Below, in pieces: positions 32,246-40,251 of a stretch of 43,487 nucleotides of DNA. The notes beneath the pieces are model-generated. The model worked only from the letters and a program-made list of their open reading frames with translations. It searched no databases and had not been told where the DNA came from. How positions within the stretch are numbered: the first letter of the stretch is position 1; each line of letters opens with the position of its first letter. Both the position numbers and the translations under genes were made by a program. Source of the DNA: JAWLAT01 sp041395325 (lineage in GTDB: Bacteria > Pseudomonadota > Gammaproteobacteria > Xanthomonadales > SZUA-5); contig JAWLAT010000037.1 in the NCBI GenBank assembly GCA_041395325.1, positions 1-43,487 of the forward strand, in the 5' to 3' direction.

Positions 32246-33202
32246 ATGGTCCTGCGCGCGATGGTCAAGTCAGTATGGGCACGTGTGGGGCCGGTGGCGC
32301 CAGCAATGCTCGCTGCACTCTTCGGTGTGGCGAGCGCCAGCCAGGCGGGCACGCCGATCCGCGGCGCGGCGTATGTGGCCGAGTTGCAAACCGAACGGCT
32401 CTATCGGGTCGCATTTCGCTGGGATGGGACTGGTCAGCTGACCGTCGACACGCCGCGCCTGATCGTTACCACCAATGCCGGCGGCGGCGTGCATTTCGCC
32501 GACGACGTGGTCTACGTCACCGGCGCGGGCACGGTCACCCGGGTCGAGCTGGCCACCGCCGGCACCAGCAGCGTGCAGACGTCCAACAATGCCAATGCCT
32601 GCGCGGCCGACCCGTCGCAAGCCTTCCTTTATTGTGGCTGGCACTTCGGCCTCAGTCGTGTCCCGCTGCAGCCCTTCGGGTCCGGCGTGCTGCAACCGCT
32701 GATGGGGGCCGACCTCAACCTCACAGCGATCGTATTCACGCCCGCGCATGGCGCTTTCTATTCCACCGGTACCGAGGGCATCGTCGGCGACTTCGGTTCG
32801 CTTGATCTCAACAGCGGCAACACAGTCCGTCTGCAGACCAGTGCATTCGCCACCGGCATCGTCTGGGACCCCTTCAGCGAGCGCATCCTGCTCGCCAACC
32901 TGGGTCGTGCGCGGCTGATCGATCCAGCCAATCCGACCGTCGCCGAAAGCCAGCGCGACGACAGTGCCAGCCAGAACTATCTGTCGCTCAATGTGACCGG
33001 ACGGGGACATGCCATCGGCACCCTGTGCTGCGTCAACGAAGCGCGCCTGGTGCTGCTGGACTATTCGGCCAGCGCCGATCTGGGCAGCCCGCAGACCCTG
33101 ATCGCCAGCGCCGTGCTGCCGGGCCTGACTCTGCTCAGTGGCGAGGCCGCCTTCGACCGCGATCGATTGTTCGCAGGAGGTTTCGAAGATGGCGAGTTCT
33201 GA
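32246..33202 (+). CDS. Secreted beta-propeller-like protein with LF..GFE tail
   Basis: 318 residues. Signal peptide of about 34 residues (MLAALFGVASASQAG). The body alternates strand-like segments (AAYVAELQTERLYRV, GVHFADDVVYVTGAGTVTRVE, ERILLANLGRARLID, EARLVLLDYSA) as in six- or seven-bladed propellers, but I do not recognise a named family. Four cysteines. The end DRDRLFAGGFEDGEF holds the LF..GFE motif, four residues before the C-terminus. GAGGAAGG precedes the ATG. It is the first gene of a two-gene unit behind the GTAAGC repeats, and the last 14 bases overlap the next gene. Confidence 0.75.
   Translation: MVLRAMVKSVWARVGPVAPAMLAALFGVASASQAGTPIRGAAYVAELQTERLYRVAFRWDGTGQLTVDTPRLIVTTNAGGGVHFADDVVYVTGAGTVTRVELATAGTSSVQTSNNANACAADPSQAFLYCGWHFGLSRVPLQPFGSGVLQPLMGADLNLTAIVFTPAHGAFYSTGTEGIVGDFGSLDLNSGNTVRLQTSAFATGIVWDPFSERILLANLGRARLIDPANPTVAESQRDDSASQNYLSLNVTGRGHAIGTLCCVNEARLVLLDYSASADLGSPQTLIASAVLPGLTLLSGEAAFDRDRLFAGGFEDGEF
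33175..33180 (+). promoter_or_regulatory. Consensus ribosome site inside the previous gene's tail codons
   Basis: AGGAGG, eight bases before ATG 33189, is the strongest ribosome site I found. It lies in the codons for Ala-Gly-Gly of the LFAGGFE motif of the upstream gene, so translation of the two is coupled. It decides the start at 33189 over the one at 33138. Confidence 0.6.
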
Positions 33203-34610
33203 ATGCCTGCGACGCACGTTTCCGGTATGGCCCGCATGGCTGGCGATCGTTCTGGGGCTGCACCTGTCTGCCGGCTTCGCTGCGGACGGGGCCTATGACC
33301 CCGATTTTGCAGTGGGTGGGCGACGGCTGCTGTCGCTCAACGACAACGACCACATGCTGGCGGGCATGCAACAGCGAGCCAACCGCAAACTCGTCCTGGC
33401 CGGCAGATGCCATGTCGACAACGGCTCCGGTGCGCTGATTTCCACCTTCTGCGCCGCCGAGGTATCAGCCAGCGGTGCGCCGACTGATTTTGGCAGCAAC
33501 CCCAGTGCGAATGGCCCAGGCCGATTTCTGCTGACCGATTTCAGACCCCAGGCGCCCAATGAATATCTGGCCGCCTGGGGTGCAACGCTGGACGCGCTGG
33601 GGCGCCTGCTGATCGTCGGGCAACGCTATGTGACCACGGGAGAAGCTGCGCTCGCGCGCGTCGCGGTCGATGGACGCAGCGTTGAGCCTTTGCAGGTGCG
33701 AACCAACGCGCCCGATGAAAGCGAAGCCATCTACTTCGATGTGTGGATGGATGCCTCGCAACGCATTCTCCTGGCGGGTAGAGTGGTGCGCAGTGGCGTC
33801 GGGATCGTTGGGGTGGTTTCGCGACTGCTCCCGAACCTGCAGCCCGACCCCAGCTTTGGCGACATGGGGACGATCTACCTGCAGGTCCCCGATCACAGCA
33901 CAGCGCCCTTTCGGGTGCGCAGTGACAGTCAGGGCAGGATTGTGGTGCTCAGCAACATGACTCAGGCCGGCACCGGCACCACCTTCTCCCGGGTTGATCG
34001 TTTCTCGCCTGCCGGGGCAGTCGAGCCCGGGTTCGGCGTGGGTGGCCATGCCGATCTGGGTTCGGGGCCTGGCTTTGGCATCTACCGTGCCGGTGGTCTG
34101 GCCGTGGACAGCTCGGACCGGATTCTGGTCTTGGGCCACTTTCTCAACGCCTCCGATGGCGACCTCGACCTGAATCTGGTCCGACTGCGGTCCACGGGTG
34201 CTGGCGATGTCTCCCGGACCCTTGAGTTGGAGGACCTTGTCAGCGTGGGCGCCGACGAGGGCCCCGGCGCACTGCTGGTTCAGCCCGACGGGCGAATTCT
34301 GATCGCTGGTCATTGCCAACGGCTGGGCACCAACTACCGCGTCTTCCTGACCATGCGCATGCTCGACGATTTCAATCTGGACCCCAGCTACGGCGCTGGC
34401 GGCGTGTCGGTAGGCACCTTCGAAGGGGCGCCATCGAATGGCCTTGACGACGTTGCTGTGGCGCTCGCGCTGGACCCCGTCGGTGGACTGGTGGTCGCCG
34501 GAACGGGATTGGGCAATGGTGCAGGCGCCGCTTACCGGCTTGGAATCGCACGCATCATGAACGCGGCCGTGGCCGGGGATCCGTTGTTCGCTGACGGCTA
34601 CGAGGACTGA
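33189..34610 (+). CDS. Delta-60-repeat secreted protein with LF..GYE tail, copy 1
   Basis: 473 residues. Signal peptide to about residue 31 (LAIVLGLHLSAGFAA). At least four delta-60-type units (TIGR02608-like), each with D..F..GG and a following strand: YDPDFAVGGRRLL, PDPSFGDMGTIYL, VEPGFGVGGHADL, LDPSYGAGGVSVG, and paired strands such as LLVQPDGRILIAGHCQR. It ends VAGDPLFADGYED. The architecture is a beta-propeller or beta-helix surface protein; ligand unknown. It shares strong line-by-line similarity with the facing gene at 34743 (for example GRLLIVGQR / GRLLLAGQR and LLPNLQPD.SFG). Translation is coupled to the gene before. Confidence 0.82.
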   Translation: MASSECLRRTFPVWPAWLAIVLGLHLSAGFAADGAYDPDFAVGGRRLLSLNDNDHMLAGMQQRANRKLVLAGRCHVDNGSGALISTFCAAEVSASGAPTDFGSNPSANGPGRFLLTDFRPQAPNEYLAAWGATLDALGRLLIVGQRYVTTGEAALARVAVDGRSVEPLQVRTNAPDESEAIYFDVWMDASQRILLAGRVVRSGVGIVGVVSRLLPNLQPDPSFGDMGTIYLQVPDHSTAPFRVRSDSQGRIVVLSNMTQAGTGTTFSRVDRFSPAGAVEPGFGVGGHADLGSGPGFGIYRAGGLAVDSSDRILVLGHFLNASDGDLDLNLVRLRSTGAGDVSRTLELEDLVSVGADEGPGALLVQPDGRILIAGHCQRLGTNYRVFLTMRMLDDFNLDPSYGAGGVSVGTFEGAPSNGLDDVAVALALDPVGGLVVAGTGLGNGAGAAYRLGIARIMNAAVAGDPLFADGYED

Positions 34611-34742
34611 AAAGGCCGCCGACGCCCAGGCAACCGTCGTGTCGGCGTGATACGAGCTTGCTTCGGACCCGTCCATGTACCGCCGAATGTCAGCTGTCGC
34701 CTGCAGCTCCGTCGCTCGGATCGCCGTAGACGGCCATGATGC

Positions 34743-36188
34743 TCAGTCGAAGTTGTCTACGAACAGAACGTCGCCGGCCGCTGCTGTGCTGAACAGGCGT
34801 GCCACGCCAAAGTCTTCTGCGGCGAAGGGGGCACCGGAAATCCCGGTGCCGGCAATCACCAGAGCGCCGATCGGATCGAGCGCGAGCGACACGCCGATGT
34901 CGTCGAATCCTGGGGCGGGAGCGTCCTCGAAGCTGCCCACCGACACGCCACCCGCGCCGTAGCTGGTGTCCAGATCCGCGTTGTCGAGCAGACGCATGCT
35001 CAGAAACTGCAAGCGCTCCACACCCAACCGCTGGCAGCGACCGATCACCACGATCTTGCCGTCGGGTTGCAGCGCGATGTCGGCAGCGCGTTCGTTGGGT
35101 CCAACCGCAACCAGATTTTCCACCTCATAGCCGCGGATGCCGGCGCCGAAACCGGGCGTGGGGACGATGCCGTTGTCGTACAGGCCAGCGGCGGTCAGGC
35201 GTGCCACGAACACGTCGAGATCGTTCTCCACTGGCTGTACATAGCTGCCGGCAACCAGGACGCGGTCCTGGCTGTCGACTGCCAAGGCCGTGGGGACCAC
35301 CCCGGGGAGATCAGACTCACGCAGAAATCCGCTGCCGTTGAATACGCCGTCGATCGACCCGTTGGTCAACAGTCGATTGACCTGAAAGGCGTCTGTGACA
35401 CCCAGGACGACCGAATCCAGAATGCTGAGGACGATGATCCGTCCCTGACTGTCGACAGCCAGTCGCTGCGGCAGGAAGTTGTAATTGGGCTCATCCAGGA
35501 GAACGGTACCGCCACTGCCAAAGCTGGTATCTGGCTGCAGATTGGGAAGCAAGCGCGTGACCATGCCGCTGAAACGCACGCCGTTGCGAACCAGGTAGCC
35601 GGCAAGCAGGATTCGCTGGTTGGCGTCCTGCGCAACGGCGAAGTACGTCGCTCCGCTCTCCGCGGCACCGTTGTTTCGCAGGAACATGCCATCAAGGCTC
35701 CGACCATCCGGTGCAAGCCGCAGCAGCATGGCAGCGTTCTCGCTTGCGATGCGCTGTCCGGCCAGGAGCAGGCGGCCGGTCGCATCCAGCGCGAAGGCCT
35801 GATGCAACCATTCCTCGCCAGGTGCCAAGGCCTGCACATCCGTGAGTAGCCAGCGGCCGGGTCCGTGTGGTTGCGCCGGCACGCCAAAACCGGTCGACGC
35901 CCCGCTGGCGGACAGCTCCGCGACACAAGGCACCGAGACCGGGCTGCCTGCGCCGTCGACGCCCGTACAAGCGCCGGCGAGGACGATCTTTCGATTCGGC
36001 CGCAGTGCCATGCCGACCAACTCATCGACCCCGCCGGAGACTCCGACCAGCCGCCGCCCCCCGCTGGCAAAGCTCGGGTCATAGCCGCCCTCGACGCCGG
36101 TCCAAGCCAAGCCGGGGAAGGGCAGCCCGAGCATGAGGGCAAGGATCCACTGTCGGTGACCGGGCGGTTGGCGGACGCGATGAGGCAT
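34743..36188 (-). CDS. Delta-60-repeat secreted protein with LF..NFD tail, copy 2
   Basis: 481 residues from ATG 36188, which starts a signal peptide (WILALMLGLPFPGLAW). Paralogue of the gene at 33189, facing it tail to tail across 132 bases. Delta-60 units: YDPSFASGGRRLV, PDTSFGSGGTVLL, LDTSYGAGGVSVG, and IALQPDGKIVVIGRCQRLG. The end is AAGDVLFVDNFD, a divergent form of the tail motif. Two GTAAGC repeats 11 bases apart lie 67-83 bases upstream, the same signal as before 32246, so both paralogues are probably controlled together. Confidence 0.82.
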   Translation of the reverse strand: MPHRVRQPPGHRQWILALMLGLPFPGLAWTGVEGGYDPSFASGGRRLVGVSGGVDELVGMALRPNRKIVLAGACTGVDGAGSPVSVPCVAELSASGASTGFGVPAQPHGPGRWLLTDVQALAPGEEWLHQAFALDATGRLLLAGQRIASENAAMLLRLAPDGRSLDGMFLRNNGAAESGATYFAVAQDANQRILLAGYLVRNGVRFSGMVTRLLPNLQPDTSFGSGGTVLLDEPNYNFLPQRLAVDSQGRIIVLSILDSVVLGVTDAFQVNRLLTNGSIDGVFNGSGFLRESDLPGVVPTALAVDSQDRVLVAGSYVQPVENDLDVFVARLTAAGLYDNGIVPTPGFGAGIRGYEVENLVAVGPNERAADIALQPDGKIVVIGRCQRLGVERLQFLSMRLLDNADLDTSYGAGGVSVGSFEDAPAPGFDDIGVSLALDPIGALVIAGTGISGAPFAAEDFGVARLFSTAAAGDVLFVDNFD

Positions 36189-36254
36189 GACAGTTGCCCG
36201 CTCATGGACAGAGGCAGAGCGTCCCACGCAACCCGGGCGAAGTCCTGATCGATG

Positions 36255-36271
36255 GCTTACCGCTGGCTTAC
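36255..36271 (-). promoter_or_regulatory. Two tandem GTAAGC repeats, 11-bp period
   Basis: On the minus strand GTAAGC occurs at 36271-36266 and 36260-36255, exactly 11 bases apart (GTAAGCCAGCGGTAAGCC), 67-83 bases before the start at 36188. Same hexamer, same period and similar distance as the triple repeat before 32246. Confidence 0.6.
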
Positions 36272-36548
36272 CGCAGCAGCGCCAAAGTTTCCCCAACGCA
36301 AAGTCTGCGCGGCCTGACAGGGCACGATCTGCGCTCGACCGCCGACAGGCAGCCGTGATGTGGGCGACCATTGGCGATCATCGCGTTGCGGATGAGCTCT
36401 CGATGGTGGGGGACTGCGGTGCGGAAGAGGCGCATCACGCAACCCACGCCTTCGCAGCGAACTGTTATCGCGTGCTCAATCGCCTGCAGGGCTGGTCCTA
36501 CCCGAGTTCGGGGTCAGGATCGAGCTGGTATCGCAGGTAGATGCCGAC

Positions 36549-36571
36549 GATCGCGAGCAAGCTCGCTCCCA
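36549..36571 (-). repeat. REP-like element, copy 5
   Basis: Minus-strand TGGGAGCGAGCTTGCTCGCG followed by ATC: same class as the copy at 29374, here inverted. Confidence 0.72.
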
Positions 36572-36674
36572 GTGCGCCGCGATCAGCTGCCAGTGATCCC
36601 GGTGGCGATCCTTGCTCGTCCAGCCCAGGAGCCTTCGAACTCAGCTCGCTCCCACCCGATTGCGTGGCTCTTGC

Positions 36675-36702
36675 TGGGCCCTGGGCCTCATGCCCTGGGT
36701 CC
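36675..36702 (-). repeat. GGGCNCA heptamer array 5 (4 units)
   Basis: On the minus strand the units are GGACCCA, GGGCATG, AGGCCCA, GGGCCCA in unbroken 7-bp register, six bases after the stop of the ABC permease and in its sense direction. Confidence 0.72.
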
Positions 36703-36708
36703 TTGACC

Positions 36709-37884
36709 CTACCCCGACACCGCCAGGCTCTCCCGGTGATACAGCCGGGTGGTCCACAGTGCCGCCAGTGCCGCCACGGCCAGGGTCGCGGCGATGGACA
36801 TCAACGGCTGGGTCAGCGGCACGCTCTCGCCGCGAACCAGATGATCGATCAGCAACTGGTGGCTGAGCAGCGGCACCGCGTACATCCATTCCTCCGGCTT
36901 GATCGGATTGAGCGCCAGCACGATCGAGGGGATGGCGGGCACGAAGACCAGCAGGGTCACGTAGGTCTGTGCCTCCCGGTAGCTCTTGCTGAAGGCCGCC
37001 ACGCCGGTTTGTACCGCGGCGGCCAGCAAGGCCAGTGGAGCGGTGATCGCAAACAGCGCCAGGCATTGCTGCAGGCCGAGGTTGATCTGCACACCGATGC
37101 GGTCGGCTGGAATGAAGGCCGAGAACACCGAAAAGGCGGTCAGACCCAGCGCCAGCGAGACCATCGCGAAGGCGGCACTGGCGAGGAACTTCCCAGCCAT
37201 CAGCGAGCCGCGCGAGACCGGGTTGATCAGCAGGGGCTCCAGCGACTGCCGTTCGCGCTCGCCGGCAGTGGTGTCGATGGCCAAATACATGCCGCCTGTA
37301 AAGACGGTGAGGATCAGCAGATAGGGCAGCATCGACAGCACCATCGCCGATCGACTCTGCGCGGTGGACAGGTCCTCGTTGCGCAACTCGACCGGCCCGA
37401 TCAATGCGGGGTCCAGGCCGCGGATCAGCAGCCGCTGCCGAGCGATCAAGCCGCCGTAGGCATCGAGCGCGGCATGCACACGGGCCACCGTGGCGCGCGC
37501 CTTGGTTTGCGATTGATCGAAGATCAGCGTCAGCGGCGCCGGGCGGCCCTCGCTGAGCGCGCTGCCGTAGTCGGCTTCGATGCGCAGCACCAGGTCGACT
37601 TCGCGGCCACGCACGGCGGCCTGCGCATCGGCCGGCGGGTCGACCGGGTCGATGCCCTGGCCACGCAACCAGCCGATCAGTGCCGGTGCCTGTTCGGCGC
37701 CGATCACCGGCAGTTCGATGGCCTTTTCCTGCCGGTCCAGTTCCAGCTTGGTGGCAAAGCCGATCAGCACGGCAAAGAACACCGGGCCGAACAGGGGGCC
37801 GAAAACCAGCGTCGACAGCATGGTGCGACGGTCGCGCAGGTTCTCGCGGATTTCCTTCAGGGCGACGATCCAGGTCGGGGTCAT
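36709..37884 (-). CDS. ABC-2-type exporter permease (NatB-like)
   Basis: 391 residues. First membrane helix at about residues 27-46, a large extracytoplasmic domain (60-175), then five or so helices from about 180, with the ABC-2 signature TTAGERERQSLEPLLINPVSRGSLMAGKFLAS and RESLAVSG at the end. NatB-type permeases export Na+, peptides or drugs. It overlaps the ATPase gene by four bases (ATGA). Substrate unknown; a secreted peptidase heads the operon. Confidence 0.88.
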   Translation of the reverse strand: MTPTWIVALKEIRENLRDRRTMLSTLVFGPLFGPVFFAVLIGFATKLELDRQEKAIELPVIGAEQAPALIGWLRGQGIDPVDPPADAQAAVRGREVDLVLRIEADYGSALSEGRPAPLTLIFDQSQTKARATVARVHAALDAYGGLIARQRLLIRGLDPALIGPVELRNEDLSTAQSRSAMVLSMLPYLLILTVFTGGMYLAIDTTAGERERQSLEPLLINPVSRGSLMAGKFLASAAFAMVSLALGLTAFSVFSAFIPADRIGVQINLGLQQCLALFAITAPLALLAAAVQTGVAAFSKSYREAQTYVTLLVFVPAIPSIVLALNPIKPEEWMYAVPLLSHQLLIDHLVRGESVPLTQPLMSIAATLAVAALAALWTTRLYHRESLAVSG

Positions 37885-38615
37885 GCTGCCAGTCCTTCGT
37901 CCGAGCCGATGATGCGCACGAATGCGTCTTCCAGATTGCTTTCGCCGGTCTGGGCGCGCAGTTCCTCGGCACTGCCGGCGGCCACCACCCGGCCCTTGGC
38001 GATGACGACGATGCGGTCACACAGTGCGGCCACCTCGGCCATCATGTGGCTGGAGAACAGCACACAGCGGCCCTCTGCCCGCAGGCTGCGCAGGATTTCG
38101 CGCAGCGCTCGGGTGGTCATCACGTCCAGACCATTGCCGGGTTCATCGAGGATCAGATTGGGCGGGTCGTGGATCAGCGCCCGCGCCAGTGCGGTCTTGA
38201 CCCGCTGGCCCTGCGAGAAGCCTTCGGTGCGTCGCTGCAGAATGTCGCCCAGATCCAGCCGCTCGGTCAGGCGCGCCAAGCGCTCATTGATCGTGGCCGG
38301 GTCCAGGCCGTGCAGCTGGCCGAAATAGCGGACGTTCTCGGCGCAGCTCAGGCGCTTGTACAAACCACGCGCGTCGGGCAGGACGCCCAGACGACGGCGG
38401 GCCTTCTCCGGTTCGGCGAAGGCATCGATGCCATCGACGCTGACCGTGCCGGCGTCCGGCTTCATCAACGTGTAGAGCATGCGCAGCGTGGTGGTCTTGC
38501 CGGCGCCGTTGGGACCCAGCAGGCCGGTGATCTGGCCGTCTTCGGCCCGGAAATCCACCCCATCGACGGCCTGCACGGCGCCAAAGGCCTTGCGCAATCC
38601 GCGCACCTCGATCAT
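37881..38615 (-). CDS. ABC exporter ATPase (NatA-like)
   Basis: 244 residues from ATG 38615, overlapping the upstream stop (ATGA). Walker A GPNGAGKT at about residues 34-41, Q-loop region, signature FSQGQR in place of LSGGQ, Walker B LILDEP and the H-loop FSSHMM. Second gene of the peptidase-ATPase-permease operon. The NatA-type ATPase powers the permease that follows. Substrate not readable. Confidence 0.92.
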   Translation of the reverse strand: MIEVRGLRKAFGAVQAVDGVDFRAEDGQITGLLGPNGAGKTTTLRMLYTLMKPDAGTVSVDGIDAFAEPEKARRRLGVLPDARGLYKRLSCAENVRYFGQLHGLDPATINERLARLTERLDLGDILQRRTEGFSQGQRVKTALARALIHDPPNLILDEPGNGLDVMTTRALREILRSLRAEGRCVLFSSHMMAEVAALCDRIVVIAKGRVVAAGSAEELRAQTGESNLEDAFVRIIGSDEGLAA

Positions 38616-40078
38616 GGCTGTGCTCCGTTGTAGTTGAGGAAGAAGGCCGGTGCCTGCAGGTTCTCCAGGCACTCGGCCTCCAGTGCGGCCGGGTCGGCGG
38701 ACTCGATGAAATCGCTGACCAGTCCCGGCAGACAGCCGCGGGTGCTGACGATGTGGCCCTGGCCGGGGGCGACCAGATGCCGCGAGTGGCTCAGGCTTGC
38801 GGCCACGGCGTCGCCGTAGCGCGGCGGCGTGACCGGGTCGAACTCGCCAGACAGCAGCAGCGTCGGCCAGTCACCCTGCAAGGGCTCGAAGCGATCCGGG
38901 CGTGGATCCTGGCGATGTGGCCAGACCTCGCACTGGACTTTCAGGCTGCGCACCAGCTCGGCGCCCAATAGCGTGTCCGCCTCGGCCTCGAGCTGGCTGC
39001 TGTCGAAGGCCGGCAGGTCCTCGGCGCAACTGACCGACAGATTCAGGCCGACGGCGATGGACTCGCCCAAGCTGTCGCCGAGCAGCCAGGCCTGACCGAT
39101 CATCCCCTGCGGGCGGCCGGCCAGCGCTTCTTTCAAGACGAAGGGCAGCAGCGCAATCGACTCCGGTGCGTAGGACGACAGGCGCACGGTGCCGGCGAGG
39201 ATGGGCTGGGTGAAATGCAGCTGGCGGCGCTCCATCGTGCGTGGATGGAAGACCTCGACCTCATCGCCACCGTTGGCGACCGCTTCTCGCAGGCTGCGCA
39301 GCAGTTCGGCCGGGTCACCGATCGCCTCCAGGCAGCGTGCGTTCTCGCGGCAGCGCTGAAACTGTCCGGCCAGCGCGGCATCGAGGTTGCGGCCATGCTC
39401 ACTGCCGAGCACCAGCGATTCGGGCACGACGCCGTCGAGCAGCAGCGTGCGCACCTGCGCCGGATGGCGCTTGGCGTAACGCTGCGCCATGCGGGTGCCA
39501 TAGGAGCCGCCGAACAGATTGAGCTGACTCAATCCCAGCGCCTGGCGGACGCGCTCCAGATCGGCTACGGCGTCTTCGGTGGTGAAGGGGATCGGATCGA
39601 CGGTCAGCTCGGCCAGGCAGGTGCGCGCCAGCTGCTGCATGTCCGCGTCGGTGACCTCGCGATCGAATTCGTCCATCTCCAGCTGGGTGCAGCCCAACTT
39701 GGCCGAACCGCCAGTGCCGCGCTGGTCGACCAGCAGCACGGCGCGCCGCCGGCGCAGCTCGCCCAGAATCGGATCCATCCGCGGCCAGGTCTCCAGCGCG
39801 CTCTGACCCGGGCCGCCGGCGAGGAAGACCACCGGGTCAGGTTCGGGGTGCTCGGCCCGGGCCGGCAACCAGGCCAGCGCCAACTCGATCTGCTCACCAT
39901 CGGGCTGTTCGGCATACAACGGTACCTGCAGCGTGGCGCATTGCGCCGGCAGACTGCCATTGCCGCCGTCGAGCCGGCAGTCGGTAAAGCTCACCTCGCC
40001 GATCTGCAACGCCGACGCCGTCGAACTGGCCAGCGCCAGTGGCAACAGCCAGCAGGAAATCGGAATAACACGAGCCAT
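38612..40078 (-). CDS. Secreted alpha/beta-hydrolase peptidase (S33, TAP-like)
   Basis: 488 residues. Signal peptide to about residue 23 (WLLPLALASSTASA). Alpha/beta hydrolase core with oxyanion loop LAGGPGQSA (86-94), nucleophile Ser192 in GGSYGT, Asp414 in SGEFDPVTPP and His442 in GQGHIVSTRGC. The C-terminal part matches the TAP-like domain of tripeptidyl/prolyl aminopeptidases (SlpD/E types). Periplasmic or exported; cleaves N-terminal peptides. It overlaps the ABC ATPase start by four bases, so peptidase and exporter are one unit. Confidence 0.92.
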   Translation of the reverse strand: MARVIPISCWLLPLALASSTASALQIGEVSFTDCRLDGGNGSLPAQCATLQVPLYAEQPDGEQIELALAWLPARAEHPEPDPVVFLAGGPGQSALETWPRMDPILGELRRRRAVLLVDQRGTGGSAKLGCTQLEMDEFDREVTDADMQQLARTCLAELTVDPIPFTTEDAVADLERVRQALGLSQLNLFGGSYGTRMAQRYAKRHPAQVRTLLLDGVVPESLVLGSEHGRNLDAALAGQFQRCRENARCLEAIGDPAELLRSLREAVANGGDEVEVFHPRTMERRQLHFTQPILAGTVRLSSYAPESIALLPFVLKEALAGRPQGMIGQAWLLGDSLGESIAVGLNLSVSCAEDLPAFDSSQLEAEADTLLGAELVRSLKVQCEVWPHRQDPRPDRFEPLQGDWPTLLLSGEFDPVTPPRYGDAVAASLSHSRHLVAPGQGHIVSTRGCLPGLVSDFIESADPAALEAECLENLQAPAFFLNYNGAQP

Positions 40079-40251
40079 GGGTTTCTCCTTGCAGAAGCCG
40101 GTTGGGCGGTCAGCCGCGCCAGCCGTTTGCTTTGATCTCGGACTGCCACCTTAGTGGAGGCAAAAGTCGAAGGTCGGATGATTGTGACCAGCGGTCGGGC
40201 AGCCGGAACAACGGCCGCAGCGCTCGGCGACCGGTAGACGGCGCCTGCGGT

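Larger units (their letters stand above)
36189..36708. other. Intergenic stretch with regulatory and repeat elements
   Basis: 520 bases between the delta-60 gene and the ABC permease. It holds the GTAAGC pair (36255-36271), one REP hairpin (36549-36571), a partial copy (CAGCTCGCTCCCA near 36647), and heptamer array 5 (36675-36702). I see no convincing gene; the in-frame runs here are composition-driven. Confidence 0.7.

Noticed and set aside
33138..33188. Start of the delta-60 gene at 33138
   Set aside because: It would hide the signal peptide; the consensus ribosome site AGGAGG points to ATG 33189.
34617..34647. CGCCGAC/GTCGGCG inverted repeat between the facing delta-60 genes as a terminator
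   Set aside because: Only 7 bp with a 17-base loop and no T-run; too weak to list as a feature.
34675..34962. Plus-strand frame of 95 codons opposite the delta-60 copy 2
   Set aside because: Antisense to a clear coding region; low-complexity Pro/Ala/Ser product; no ribosome site.
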